DNA of 64,000 nt from Proteus terrae subsp. cibarius (lineage in GTDB: Bacteria > Pseudomonadota > Gammaproteobacteria > Enterobacterales > Enterobacteriaceae): assembly GCF_011045835.1 (NCBI RefSeq), contig NZ_CP047349.1, forward strand, positions 310,001 to 374,000. Direction: 5' to 3'. Below the pieces are notes generated by a model, which was not told the DNA's origin, made no database searches, and worked only from the letters and a program-made list of their open reading frames with translations. This document shows, one piece after another, positions 10,037-19,252 of this stretch (position 1 is its first letter; each line of letters opens with the position of its first letter). A program made the position numbers and the translations under genes.

Positions 10037-11545
10037 TTAATCGTCGCTATTCAAACCCGCGCGATTAAGTAAGAACTGAGACAATAAAGAAACAGGACGG
10101 CCTGTTGCGCCTTTTGCTTTGCCAGAACGCCATGCGGTACCTGCAATATCCAAGTGAGCCCAGTTATATTTAGTCGCAAAACGCGCTAAGAAACAACCGG
10201 CTGTAATTGCGCCACCTAAACGGCCACCTGTATTTGCTAAGTCAGCAAAATTAGATTCGATTTGTTCATAGAACTCATCGCCTAATGGTAAACGCCAAGC
10301 GCGATCACCTGCTTGCTCAGATGCATTCATTAACTCATGTGCTAATGGATTATGATTAGACATTAATCCGCTGTAGTGATGCCCTAAAGCCACCATACAA
10401 GCACCTGTTAATGTTGCGATATCGACAACTAATTCAGGCTCGAAGCGCTCAACATAAGTTAACGTATCACACAGTACTAAACGACCTTCAGCATCAGTAT
10501 TTAATACTTCAACGGTTTGACCTGACATGGTTGTTAAAATATCACCAGGGCGATACGCTTTTCCACCCGGCATGTTTTCACAGCCTGCAAGTACGCCAAT
10601 AACGTTGATTGGTAACTGGAGTTCAGCCACAACACGCATCACACCGTAAACCGTTGCTGCACCACACATGTCGTATTTCATCTCATCCATGCCATCAGCA
10701 GGTTTGATAGAAATACCACCTGAGTCGAATGTCAGTCCTTTACCTACTAATACGATTGGGCGAGCTTCAGGATCTTTATTGCCTTTATATTCGATAATCG
10801 ACATTAAAGATTCATTTTGAGAGCCTTGTCCTACCGCAAGGTAAGCATTCATACTTAGCTCTTTCATTTGTTCTTCGCCAATAACACGCGTAGAAACATT
10901 TGAAGATGAGTCTGCTAATTGACGAGCTTGAGACGCTAAATAAGCGGCATTACAAATATTAGGTGGCATGTTAGCTAAATCTTTACATGCTTTAATACCT
11001 GATGCGATAGCTAAACCGTGTGCAATTGCGCGTTCACCACTTGGTAGTTCACGACGAGTAGGTACATTAAAGACCATTTTACGCAATGGACGACGTAATT
11101 CTGTCTTATTGCTTTTCAGTTGATCAAAGGTATAGAGGCAGTCTTTTGCAGTCTCAACCGCTTGACGCACTTTCCAGTAATTATTACGACCTTTAACATG
11201 CAACTCAGTCAGAAAGCATACGGCTTCCATAGAGCCAGTTTCGTTGAGAGTGTTAATGGTTTTTTGAATGATCTGTTTATACTGGCGTTCATCCAATTCA
11301 CGCTCTTTACCGCAACCAATCAGTAAAACGCGCTCAGAGAGAACATTTGGTACATGATGTAACAGCAATGATTGCCCGACTTTGCCTTCCAGTTCACCTC
11401 TGCGTAACAGGGCGCTGATATAGCCATCACTGATTTTATCAAGTTGCTCCGCGATCGGAGATAAACGACGAGGCTCAAACACCCCCACGATAATACAAGC
11501 GCTGCGTTGTTTCTCTGGGCTGCCGCTTTTTACATTAAACTCCAT
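10037..11545 (-). CDS. pepA: Leucyl aminopeptidase A PepA
   Basis: A 502-residue M17 family aminopeptidase with two metal ions. [12 protein letters not shown] near residues 348-359 holds the metal and bicarbonate-binding residues, and [16 protein letters not shown] is the first metal-binding segment. In E. coli PepA (XerB/CarP) also binds DNA, helping Xer recombination at cer/psi and repressing carAB with pyrimidine signals. The N-terminal domain needed for that is present in full. It lies upstream of holC and diverges from lptF. Confidence 0.97.
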   Translation of the reverse strand: MEFNVKSGSPEKQRSACIIVGVFEPRRLSPIAEQLDKISDGYISALLRRGELEGKVGQSLLLHHVPNVLSERVLLIGCGKERELDERQYKQIIQKTINTLNETGSMEAVCFLTELHVKGRNNYWKVRQAVETAKDCLYTFDQLKSNKTELRRPLRKMVFNVPTRRELPSGERAIAHGLAIASGIKACKDLANMPPNICNAAYLASQARQLADSSSNVSTRVIGEEQMKELSMNAYLAVGQGSQNESLMSIIEYKGNKDPEARPIVLVGKGLTFDSGGISIKPADGMDEMKYDMCGAATVYGVMRVVAELQLPINVIGVLAGCENMPGGKAYRPGDILTTMSGQTVEVLNTDAEGRLVLCDTLTYVERFEPELVVDIATLTGACMVALGHHYSGLMSNHNPLAHELMNASEQAGDRAWRLPLGDEFYEQIESNFADLANTGGRLGGAITAGCFLARFATKYNWAHLDIAGTAWRSGKAKGATGRPVSLLSQFLLNRAGLNSDD

Positions 11546-11831
11546 GCGTTCTCCTGAATATTAAAGACAAAAACGGAAAGTATCGTTTAGAATAGTGATC
11601 CGCATTAATCTACCCCATAGAAAGTTTACTTTTTATGTTAAGCTAAATGCATTAATTGAACACAACTAATTTAGCTAACTTATAAGCTTGTTCTTATTGG
11701 GAACCTGTTTATAGCATGTTTTGATATCATTTGGGCTGCAAGAATGTCTAACTGAGATGCACAAATGATAGATATACAACGAAGTTAGCGATTTTCCTGC
11801 AAAAAGACAAGTTTTCACAGGCATAACTAGC

Positions 11832-12929
11832 GTGATTATAATTCGATATTTAGCTCGGGAAACCCTTAAAAGTCAGATAGCCATCTTATTTATTTTGATG
11901 CTTATCTTCTTTAGCCAAAAACTGGTTGAAATTTTAGGGGCTGCTGTAGAAGGTAATATACCTACAAACCTTGTGGTTTCTCTGCTGTGGCTGGGCATTC
12001 CTGAGATGGCACAGCTTATTCTTCCATTAAGCCTTTTTCTTGGGCTTCTGATGACTTACAGCAAACTTTATGTTGAAAGTGAGATAACCGTCATGAATGC
12101 GTGCGGAATTGGTAAGAAAGCATTAGTGCAAGCTGCACTATTGCTCTCATTACTGACCAGCGCATTAGCTGCAGGAAATGTCATTTGGCTTATTCCTTGG
12201 TCTTCGGTGCATCAAGAGCAAGTCCTTGAGGATGCTAAAGCTAACCCAAGTTTAGCTGCACTGATGGAAGGACAATTTAAGATGTCCAGTGACCGCAATA
12301 TGGTGCTCTATCTTGGTAGCGTGAAAGGGAATCAATTCCAAGATGTGTTCCTTGCACAGTTACGTCCAACACAAGATCAGCGTCCTTCTGTCGTGGTAGC
12401 AGATAAAGGCTATACCAAAGAATTGCCCAACGGTAATCAGATAGTCGTACTCAGTGAGGGAACTCGCTATGAAGGTACGGCTGTATTACGTGATTTTCGT
12501 ATTACTGATTTTAATGACTACCAAGCTGTTATTGGGCACCGTGAATCTACTATTAGCAGTAACCGTGTAGAACAAAAAACGATGACTGAGCTTTGGCATT
12601 CTAATGAAACAGAGTCTATCGCTGAATTCCATTGGCGTTTAACCTTAATTTTCTCTGTTGTCATTATGGCTGTGATGGTCGTACCTTTAAGTGAGGTAAA
12701 CCCACGCCAAGGCCGCGTATTAAGTATGCTACCTGCCATGTTGCTTTATTTGGTGTTCTTCTTATTACAAAGTTCATTGCACTCTAATGGTGAAAAAGGA
12801 AAACTGGATCCGCTAATTGCAATGTGGAGTGTTAATGGCGTTTATCTTGCCTTGGCTATCTTATTAAATATTTGGGATACCTTGCCTATGCGTAAATTCC
12901 GTGCTCGCTTTAAGAAAGGAGTTGCCTGA
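11832..12929 (+). CDS. lptF: LPS export permease LptF
   Basis: A 365-residue inner-membrane subunit of the LptB2FG transporter, which extracts LPS and passes it to the Lpt bridge. It begins with GTG (MIIIRYLARETLKSQ), the same start as in E. coli. There are six membrane segments, three on each side of a large periplasmic jellyroll of about residues 130-255. The segment SEITVMNACGIGK is the cytoplasmic coupling helix that meets LptB. It overlaps lptG by one base (TGATG), giving a tightly coupled pair. Confidence 0.97.
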   Translation: MIIIRYLARETLKSQIAILFILMLIFFSQKLVEILGAAVEGNIPTNLVVSLLWLGIPEMAQLILPLSLFLGLLMTYSKLYVESEITVMNACGIGKKALVQAALLLSLLTSALAAGNVIWLIPWSSVHQEQVLEDAKANPSLAALMEGQFKMSSDRNMVLYLGSVKGNQFQDVFLAQLRPTQDQRPSVVVADKGYTKELPNGNQIVVLSEGTRYEGTAVLRDFRITDFNDYQAVIGHRESTISSNRVEQKTMTELWHSNETESIAEFHWRLTLIFSVVIMAVMVVPLSEVNPRQGRVLSMLPAMLLYLVFFLLQSSLHSNGEKGKLDPLIAMWSVNGVYLALAILLNIWDTLPMRKFRARFKKGVA

Positions 12930-14008
12930 TGTTTGGTGTATTAGATAAATATATCGGGCGTACTATTTTACAGTCAATTTTGATGACGTTATTTTTGCTG
13001 GTTTCACTATCCGGCATTATCAAATTTGTCGATCAACTCCGTAAAGTAGGACAAGGGGATTTCACCACGCTGGATGCGGGTATTTATGCCATTTTAAATA
13101 TCCTTAAAGATGTGCAGATTTTCTTCCCTATGGCTGCCTTATTGGGTGCGTTATTAGGATTAGGTGCATTAGCAACGCGTAGTGAGCTGGTGGTGATGCA
13201 AGCATCGGGATTCACCCGTTTGCAAATTGCAGGCTCTGTGATGAAAACTGCTATTCCATTAGTGCTGTTAACAGTACTTATTGGTGAATGGGGCGCACCA
13301 CAAGGTGAACAATACGCACGTAACTATCGCGCTGAAAAAATCATGGGTAACTCTTTAGTTTCTACTAACCGCGGTATGTGGGCTAAAGATGGCAATCAAT
13401 TTATTCATATCAACCGAATAAAGAGCCAAAATGAGATGCAAGGCATCACACTCTATGATTTTAATAATGATAGAAAACTAGAAACAGTACGCTATGCATC
13501 AAGTGCAACCTACGATGTGAATAATAAAACGTGGATGTTGAAGCAAGTCGACATGTCAGATTTAACGAACCCACAAAAAATCACAGGTAAAAAACAGGTA
13601 TCACTTGAGTGGCCAACACGACTAACGCCTGAAAAATTAAGTGTTGTGGCGTTAGATCCGGATGCATTATCAATCAGTGGGCTCTATCAGTACGTTAAAT
13701 ATCTAAAACAGAGTGGGCAAGAATCAGCAAACTATGAGCTGAATTTCTGGAAAAAAATCTTTGCTCCAGTCTCTGTTGCAGTAATGATGTTGATGGCATT
13801 GTCATTTATTTTTGGCCCATTACGTACAGTACCAATGGGATTAAGAGTCTTAACGGGTATCTCTTTTGGCTTCTTATTCTATATCGTCAATGAGGTTTCA
13901 GGACGATTAAGTCTGGTTTATGGCATACCTGCAGTGATTGCAGCATTAGTACCGGGAATACTCTTCTTAACATTAAGTTTATGGTTATTGATGAAGCGTA
14001 ACCGCTAA
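12929..14008 (+). CDS. lptG: LPS export permease LptG
   Basis: A 359-residue partner of LptF with the same topology of six membrane helices and a central periplasmic jellyroll. The coupling helix reads SELVVMQASGFTR. In E. coli both genes are essential for outer-membrane assembly. A strong terminator follows 26 bases after the stop. pepA, lptF and lptG form the same neighbourhood as in E. coli. Confidence 0.97.
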   Translation: MFGVLDKYIGRTILQSILMTLFLLVSLSGIIKFVDQLRKVGQGDFTTLDAGIYAILNILKDVQIFFPMAALLGALLGLGALATRSELVVMQASGFTRLQIAGSVMKTAIPLVLLTVLIGEWGAPQGEQYARNYRAEKIMGNSLVSTNRGMWAKDGNQFIHINRIKSQNEMQGITLYDFNNDRKLETVRYASSATYDVNNKTWMLKQVDMSDLTNPQKITGKKQVSLEWPTRLTPEKLSVVALDPDALSISGLYQYVKYLKQSGQESANYELNFWKKIFAPVSVAVMMLMALSFIFGPLRTVPMGLRVLTGISFGFLFYIVNEVSGRLSLVYGIPAVIAALVPGILFLTLSLWLLMKRNR

Positions 14009-14033
14009 GTAATATCAGCCAAGAAAAACAAAA

Positions 14034-14057
14034 AGCGCCTTACAAGGCGCTTTTTTT
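14034..14057 (+). terminator. Terminator after lptG
   Basis: AGCGCCT / AGGCGCT with a TACA loop, followed by seven T. Confidence 0.92.
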
Positions 14058-14076
14058 ATCGTTATTGAATATGCGA

Positions 14077-15306
14077 TCACTGATAAAAATCTTTTGCTAG
14101 AGCACGAACAAGTGCATTAGTCCCCTGAGTGACTTCACTAAATTTAGTGCCACTAGGTTTACGGGTGATCACCACAAATACACCGATATTTAATTCAGGA
14201 ATGGTTGCCATATAAGTATTAAAGCCACCGCCACCGCCAGTTTTTTGGTAAATCGCTGGAACGCCATTGGTTGGAGCCATATAAACCCAGCCTAAACCTA
14301 CACCATCAGCACGACCTGCAACGTCCATACCTTCTATTGAAGAGAGTCGATTACGAGGAAAGTAGACAGATTGCTCTTTACTTGCGGTTGCTTTTCGCAT
14401 GGCATTATGAGAAGTCAAAAAGCCTTGCATCCAACGTTGCATATCGGCGGGTGTTGAGTACACACCGCCACTTCCGGCTGCAGCAATGGTGTCTGAGCAT
14501 GGACTTGGTTTATATCCTACTAATAGCCGTTGGCATTGTTTTGGCGTTGGTGTCAACGTGGTGCTAGTCATACCCGCAGGTTGAGTGACATATTGTTGTA
14601 AAAGTTGAGGATAACTTTTACCAGATGCTTTCACTAAGGCATCCGCTAATAGATCGTAAGCGAGATTTGAATAAGCGGCTTGATCCCCTGCGGTTGATGT
14701 TAGCGTTGCTTTTTTCAACCAGTTCCAGCGGTCGCCATGTGTTGGCCATATAAAAACAGGTCTTCCCCATTTTCCGCCAGGTTGTTCTCGTGGAAAGCCA
14801 CTAGTATGGCTTGCTAAATGATAAAGACGGATAGGGGATTGAGCGTTAACTAATGGGATATTTACGCCGTAGTAGCTGTATTTTTGCAGTGGATCGGTGA
14901 CTAATAATTTTCCATCATCTTGTAACTTTAACATCACTTCACTGGTCATCAGCTTTGTGATAGAAGCGATACGGATCAGTGAGTTCATTGATGGTGCATT
15001 GCGACTTTCAGGTGTTGTCGTCCCAAAAGAGCGGTTCAAGGTTTGAGAGTTATTGATCATGACAATAACCATGCCTTGAGGATTACTCTTTTGATAAATC
15101 TGTGAAGCGTATTTATCAAACAACGCACTTGCATTACGTACATTAGGGCTTAATGCTGTAGGCCATTGCGTCAGTTCAGGCACATTGTTCTGTTGATTTA
15201 ACATAGACGGTTGTGTCGCTGGTGATAATGACGAACGTTGGCTACACGCATTTAAGGTCAGTAAAGCGACGGGGATCATAAGATACTTTAGAAAATGTTT
15301 TTTCAT
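14077..15306 (-). CDS. ampH: AmpH-type penicillin-binding serine hydrolase, predicted lipoprotein
   Basis: A 409-residue class C beta-lactamase-fold protein close to E. coli AmpH, a DD-carboxypeptidase/endopeptidase of peptidoglycan recycling. The catalytic motifs are SITK at residues 115-118, YSN at 212-214 and KTGGGGG near 350. The segments HTSGFPREQPGG and IAAAGSGGVYSTPADM match AmpH. Unlike my recollection of E. coli AmpH, the N-terminus carries a lipobox (LNAC, Cys21), so it may be anchored in a membrane. The ATG at 15306 begins a canonical signal (MKKHFLKYL); a TTG four codons earlier is possible. It is convergent with lptG. Confidence 0.88.
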   Translation of the reverse strand: MKKHFLKYLMIPVALLTLNACSQRSSLSPATQPSMLNQQNNVPELTQWPTALSPNVRNASALFDKYASQIYQKSNPQGMVIVMINNSQTLNRSFGTTTPESRNAPSMNSLIRIASITKLMTSEVMLKLQDDGKLLVTDPLQKYSYYGVNIPLVNAQSPIRLYHLASHTSGFPREQPGGKWGRPVFIWPTHGDRWNWLKKATLTSTAGDQAAYSNLAYDLLADALVKASGKSYPQLLQQYVTQPAGMTSTTLTPTPKQCQRLLVGYKPSPCSDTIAAAGSGGVYSTPADMQRWMQGFLTSHNAMRKATASKEQSVYFPRNRLSSIEGMDVAGRADGVGLGWVYMAPTNGVPAIYQKTGGGGGFNTYMATIPELNIGVFVVITRKPSGTKFSEVTQGTNALVRALAKDFYQ

Positions 15307-15394
15307 TTTTACTTTCAACAGAAGTCAGTGAGGTGAAAGGAATGCGATCAACATAAGATTATTTATGTTTTAATTTGGTGCCTTTCTTATCGCG

Positions 15395-15478
15395 CTATTT
15401 TTTCTTTATCATTTTTAATACGGCACCTAAGATAATACCAACAAATATGCCCGTTATAATCCAGCCAACAATGCCCAT
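15395..15478 (-). CDS. 27-residue single-span membrane protein
   Basis: A 27-codon ORF with a strong ribosome site, AGAAGG placed seven bases before the ATG. The product begins MGIVGWIITGIFVGIILG and ends in a basic tail (KMIKKK). This is one glycine-rich membrane helix with a positive C-terminus. The GWII-G-GI pattern recalls one repeat of the GlsB/YeaQ/YmgE stress proteins, but it is far shorter, so I give no name. It lies 90 bases upstream of ampH on the same strand and could share its transcript. The good ribosome site and clean membrane segment are the reasons to annotate it. Confidence 0.6.
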   Translation of the reverse strand: MGIVGWIITGIFVGIILGAVLKMIKKK

Positions 15479-16069
15479 AACACCGCCTTCTAATCAGTTT
15501 TAAACCAAATTTTGATTATATTATCAGAAATAAGAATGTCTATCAGTGCAAGAGTCAGTTATCAAAAAGTTGGCATTAAATGTGTCAAATTGTCTCTAAG
15601 AAAAAGATAGTGAAGAAAAATTGCATCATAAAAAGACATTCCCCTCAGATTTCTCCTCTAAAAATGAGGTAAGTATTACCGTTAAGTTACAATTTCTCTT
15701 GGTTTACCTTAGTTTTTAATCCTATTATTAGCTTTTCTTTATTATTAAGTTAGGATATGTATATCAAGAAAATGTTAACGAATGGTGTCATGGTCTTGTG
15801 TTTGTTGCTTTTATGGTTTTTTATTCTTGTATTTATTATTTTTTGATTTTTTATTGAAATTTTATAAAGGTAATATAAGAGTGTGTCATATTTTGTAATA
15901 ATTTACTGATTGTGGGATTGTGAAATTAAATTTATTATAGCTTCATCAAGTCGAGAGACTGAGAATATAAGAGTTACAGAGCAAAGATAACACAGCAATA
16001 ATAGAGTGAAGTAATAAGAAGGCATATTATCAAATAGCCTCTTCAATAATAAATAAGTTATATATTAGT

Positions 16070-16256
16070 AGTAATATTCCAACACCATTATATTAAATAA
16101 TTGCACCTTTGTTATAGCAGTAAATAAGTACCTTTATATTAGATAGCAGTACCTTCGTTAAAGTAGTAAATAAGTACCTTTATATTAGATAGTTGTGCCT
16201 ACGTTAAAGCAGTAAATAAGTATCTTTATGTTAAGTAGTAATTTTCTATGTAGTAG
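16070..16256. repeat. 46-bp tandem repeat, about four copies
   Basis: Units begin with AGTAAATAAGTACCTTTATA at 16119 and 16165 and with a variant at 16211, an exact 46-base period. A decayed copy lies upstream from 16070. Each unit has two related halves, AGTACCTTTATATTAG and AGTACCTTCGTTAAAG, at about 21/25-base spacing. Outlying AGTAC-type half-units continue towards 16325. The period is not a multiple of three and all frames are closed, so this is not a coding repeat. Confidence 0.8.
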
Positions 16257-16442
16257 TAAGAAGTGCTTTGTTAAAGAAGTAAATCCTTATATCAATAATA
16301 TGTAGTATAGATAAAGAAGTACATTATATTAATAAAACATAACTACCTTCTTCCTCACACCAGGGAAGAAAAGGGCAATGACGCTACAAAAATAACTTAT
16401 AGTCATTAAAATAAAATTAAGCCCTCTATTAGCAGTACTGTC

Positions 16443-16479
16443 GGATCAAAACACTAACCCAAGTTTTGATCCTTTTTTT
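16443..16479 (+). terminator. Orphan intrinsic terminator
   Basis: GGATCAAAAC (16443-16452) / GTTTTGATCC (16463-16472) followed by seven T. No gene ends upstream on the plus strand within more than 2 kb; lptG has its own terminator. It implies a short non-coding transcript coming from the repeat region. Confidence 0.8.
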
Positions 16480-16773
16480 ATTTATCGTTATATATTTTAA
16501 AATATATCGTTTGGTTAAATTAGTTTTAATGAATTTATATAATGATGGTGTGATCTTAAAAAGAAGAACTAATAAGAAATAAAAAATAAGCAATAAAAAA
16601 TAGAAATAAGATAATAAATAAATTTAGATACAAGATAATTGATTGATCGATACAACACGATTAAAGCGTTAACGATAGATACCTTGATGTGACCTATAAA
16701 TCGTGGTTTATGATAACAATAGACCCCAAATGCACTTTTTTTCGCCAATCAAACTGAAAACTAACAATAATTG

Positions 16774-16801
16774 TTGCGAGGGTTGTTCACGCAAGTATAA
16801 T
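16774..16801 (+). promoter_or_regulatory. leuX promoter
   Basis: TTGCGA, 16 bases, TATAAT (16796-16801), followed by a G+C-rich discriminator (GGGC), as in stringently controlled stable-RNA promoters. It lies 28 bases before the tRNA. Confidence 0.75.
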
Positions 16802-16828
16802 GGGCAGGTTTTCCAGACACACTTCAGT

Positions 16829-16913
16829 GCCGGAGTGGCGAAATTGGTAGACGCAGTTGATTCAAAATCAACCGCCTTCGGGTGTGCCGGTTCGAGTCCG
16901 GCCTTCGGCACCA
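16829..16913 (+). tRNA. leuX: tRNA-Leu (anticodon CAA)
   Basis: An 85-nt class II tRNA with the CCA encoded. The acceptor stem GCCGGAG pairs with CTTCGGC, and the anticodon loop is TTCAAAA with anticodon CAA. A long variable arm and GGTTCGAGTCC (T arm) are present. It corresponds to E. coli leuX, a common integration site for genomic islands. An integrase remnant directly downstream fits that. Confidence 0.97.
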
Positions 16914-16920
16914 AAAATCA

Positions 16921-16942
16921 GACGCTAAGAGCGTCTTTTTTT
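16921..16942 (+). terminator. Terminator after leuX
   Basis: GACGCT / AGCGTC with an AAG loop, followed by seven T, eight bases after the tRNA. Confidence 0.88.
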
Positions 16943-16967
16943 ATGCCTGAAATTTAGGGTTTGTGGG

Positions 16968-17261
16968 GTGTTTTCCTTCCACTTAGTCTTCCTCGCTATA
17001 CTAAAATCAATTCACATCAAGTATCTGCTGTTGCATGTTGTTGGTATAAGCGTTTTGGTATCTCTCGATTCGATAATAGTTTGTACCAACGGCTCAAAAT
17101 ATTGGCGTTTGCAGTATCGCTTTGGCGGTAAGCAAAAAATGTTAGCTCTGGGTATCTATCCTGAAATCTCACTCGCAGAAGCCAGAGAGAAAAGAGATAC
17201 AGCCAGAAAGTTAATTGCTAATGGATTTGATCCAAGCAAAAAACGCAAAAAATTAATATAA
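16968..17261 (+). pseudogene. Tyrosine-recombinase (P4-type integrase) N-terminal remnant
   Basis: From about 17091 the frame reads GSKYWRLQYRFGGKQKMLAL and continues with GIYPEISLAEAREKRDTARK. This is the arm-type DNA-binding domain (DUF4102) found at the N-terminus of P4-like integrases. The part before it is not recognisable and a stop follows at residue 98. The catalytic domain, normally about 300 residues more, is missing. It sits 55 bases after leuX in the orientation expected for an integrase of an island in that tRNA. This is therefore the stump of a lost or decayed element. Confidence 0.85.
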
Positions 17262-17313
17262 AAAATAATCGTATAATAATCATAGCAATAAAGAAGAATG
17301 AGTAAGTTATTAA

Positions 17314-17692
17314 TTAATTTACTGTGACTTGATAAACTTTATCGAACCCTTTACCTGGATACATAGTTCCTAAAGACGAGCCAAATATAGAGATAGTAAT
17401 AACATCTTTTTTATAGGGGGCTATAAATTGTAATATTATGAAAATCTTAATCTTTTTTAACTTCATCTCCCTATTTTTGATAAGAAACTTTAGGTTTCCA
17501 TTCTAAACCGGAGTCTTTGGGGGTTATTACAATTTCTACGCTTTTTCTATTTAATGCACCACCAGATATCTGAACTAGCTCAGAATAAGGATGAGTCACA
17601 ACTGCATTAGGTAATTTATCAGGTGTCACTTTAGGTGTTGGATTGCCATAACCAATTAATAAAAAGAATAAAATGTAAATAATAAATCTCAT
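17314..17692 (-). pseudogene. Remnant of a small secreted or lipid-free periplasmic protein (family unknown)
   Basis: A 73-codon ORF (17471-17692) begins with a hydrophobic signal (MRFIIYILFFLLIGYG) and ends at a stop. The reading continues in other frames to 17314 with HNITIYSPL and then DVITISIFGSSLGTMYPGKG. This implies at least two frameshifts near 17420-17470. The C-terminal part is related to the fragment at 18060-18176 (GTMYPGKGFDKVYQV against GTMYAGKEFNKIYEI). I do not recognise the family. The position six bases after the preceding broken gene suggests a two-gene unit, possibly effector plus immunity. Confidence 0.5.
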
Positions 17693-17698
17693 ATTAGA

Positions 17699-18047
17699 TT
17701 ACTTTTTAAAAATAAGTGCGCCAAACATGTGTTCTAATATATATTTTAATGTTTTTCCTTCTTTTACATACCATCTAACTTCCCCCAGGAAAATGATTTA
17801 AAATTAGCTATTGTATCAAGGCTATTATCTAAATTTATATTTTTACCATTTTCATCAGAAATAGGAGCAGCCAAAACTACCCAATGATTATTCCATGAAG
17901 TCTCACCTTGAGCTCTTTCAAACCATTTTGCTAATACTTACCAGATAGTCCCGCCAGAAATTGGTGAGTCTATAGTATCAATGCTAAGTATTATGAATAT
18001 TTAACATGAATTGAAACGCCACTTGCATCGTGAAAAATTATTTCCAT
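17699..18047 (-). pseudogene. Broken accessory gene of unknown family
   Basis: Starts MEIIFHDASGVSIHVKYS and stops. It resumes as DSPISGGTIW, stop, then LAKWFERAQGETSWNNHWVV through NLDNSLDTIANFKSFSWG. After a frameshift at a GGGGG run it ends EVRWYVKEGKTLKYILEHMF...FKK. The pieces clearly belong to one former protein of roughly 110 residues or more. I do not recognise the family. Six bases separate its stop from the next (also broken) gene, which carries a signal peptide. Confidence 0.5.
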
Positions 18048-18059
18048 ATGTTAAATTAT

Positions 18060-18176
18060 TTATTCAACATCTATCTCATAAATTTTATTAAATTCTTTTC
18101 CCGCATACATTGTTCCATAGGTAAATCCTTCGATATAAATTTTAATTTTTCCTTTTTAACTTGGTTTACCTATTGT
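18060..18176 (-). pseudogene. C-terminal fragment, paralogue of the 17314-17692 remnant
   Basis: Minus-strand reading YTIGKPS, stop, KGKIKIYIEGFTYGTMYAGK, then EFNKIYEIDVE and a stop. It aligns over its length with the C-terminus of the broken gene at 17314-17692, so the locus once held two copies. It abuts the end of the fimbrial adhesin gene. Confidence 0.5.
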
Positions 18177-18184
18177 GTATTTTA

Positions 18185-19243
18185 TTAATCAAACTCCAAC
18201 ACAAAGTTTGCGGAAGCACTGAGCTTGCCGGGTTTTACCTCATCGCCATAACGATAATATTCAGCTTTTAATGGAACGTTATTAATACCACTGGTTAAAT
18301 CAGCAAGTTTTACAAACTGATTATTAATTAAAACGGTATCGCCACTGGAAGGAGATGAAACCACAAAACCGACACCTTTGGCATTATCACTATTACCTTC
18401 ATTATCGGGTTTGATAATTGTCTTTTGCCCCTCATAACTTGTGGTGTTGTGAGCCATTAATTTTATTTTAGCGGAGGCATCACCTGTGCAATTTATTCTG
18501 AGATGATCTTCAGCATATTGATTATCGCGTGGAAATCCGATATCAGAAAATGCAGTAATAGGCATCTTAGGTAAGTTCATCTCAAGATCTGTATTTTCAG
18601 CACTGCAAGATGTTGGCGCACTAATAATATTTACAGATAAACGATAACTAAAACCAACCGCCGTTGTTCCACCACCAGAATTAAAGCGATTAATTAATAT
18701 CGAGCCAATATATTGAGTCGTAAAACGCTGTGATTTAGGATTATCTTTAGTCGCGTAAACAATGACTGTAGCGTCTCTGGTATTAAGTTTGGGCGCATTA
18801 ACTGGGACTTCTTGCCCTGGTTGGCTTCTAAATGAAAGACCAGATTCATTCTCAATAAGAACATAAGCATAATCATCTAAACCGGTATTAGGTTTGCGTA
18901 CAACATAATATGCAGGTCTGCCGTCAATATCCATATAGTAACTTGGTATAACCCCACTAGCTTCGCTATATGTTGCATAAGCATAGAATTCAGCACCATC
19001 TGGGCAATCTGCGACTGCAACATCAGAGCCATCACGCTTAAATGTAAAACGAGCTACTTCTTGATTCTTTTTAATCATCCCTTTTAGTTCAATAGTGCCA
19101 CCTCTAGCATCCATCGTGCCATGTTTAATCCCCCCGTTATTGACACAATCAGGAGCGGCATGGCTGTAAAATGAGAGAGAGGATAAACTAAGAGTAAAAA
19201 TTAGAAATAATAATTTATTCATCTTATTTTTTAAGTTAGTCAT
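18185..19243 (-). CDS. Fimbrial tip adhesin / minor fimbrial protein
   Basis: A 352-residue protein with a Sec signal ending about SHAAPDC. It has an N-terminal receptor-type domain and a C-terminal pilin domain. The C-terminus KLSASANFVLEFD is the beta strand that fills the next subunit's groove. The two-domain size is that of FimH/MrpH-like tip adhesins. The ligand cannot be told from sequence. It is the last gene of the operon, nine bases after the usher, with AAGGA before the ATG. Its 3' end lies against the decayed accessory genes. Confidence 0.82.
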   Translation of the reverse strand: MTNLKNKMNKLLFLIFTLSLSSLSFYSHAAPDCVNNGGIKHGTMDARGGTIELKGMIKKNQEVARFTFKRDGSDVAVADCPDGAEFYAYATYSEASGVIPSYYMDIDGRPAYYVVRKPNTGLDDYAYVLIENESGLSFRSQPGQEVPVNAPKLNTRDATVIVYATKDNPKSQRFTTQYIGSILINRFNSGGGTTAVGFSYRLSVNIISAPTSCSAENTDLEMNLPKMPITAFSDIGFPRDNQYAEDHLRINCTGDASAKIKLMAHNTTSYEGQKTIIKPDNEGNSDNAKGVGFVVSSPSSGDTVLINNQFVKLADLTSGINNVPLKAEYYRYGDEVKPGKLSASANFVLEFD

Positions 19244-19252
19244 TTTATTTCC

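Larger units (their letters stand above)
15479..16773. other. Long gene-poor region before leuX
   Basis: About 1.3 kb without a credible protein-coding gene, and strongly A+T rich. It contains a 46-bp tandem repeat (16070-16256) and an orphan intrinsic terminator (16443-16479). A non-coding RNA on the plus strand between about 15950 and 16479 is possible but unproven. Confidence 0.6.

Noticed and set aside
16070..16256. CRISPR array
   Set aside because: Repeat units are contiguous with no unique spacers, the period is 46 bases, and no cas genes are near.
16100..16479. CsrB/CsrC-type RNA
   Set aside because: The repeats lack GGA motifs in hairpin loops on either strand.
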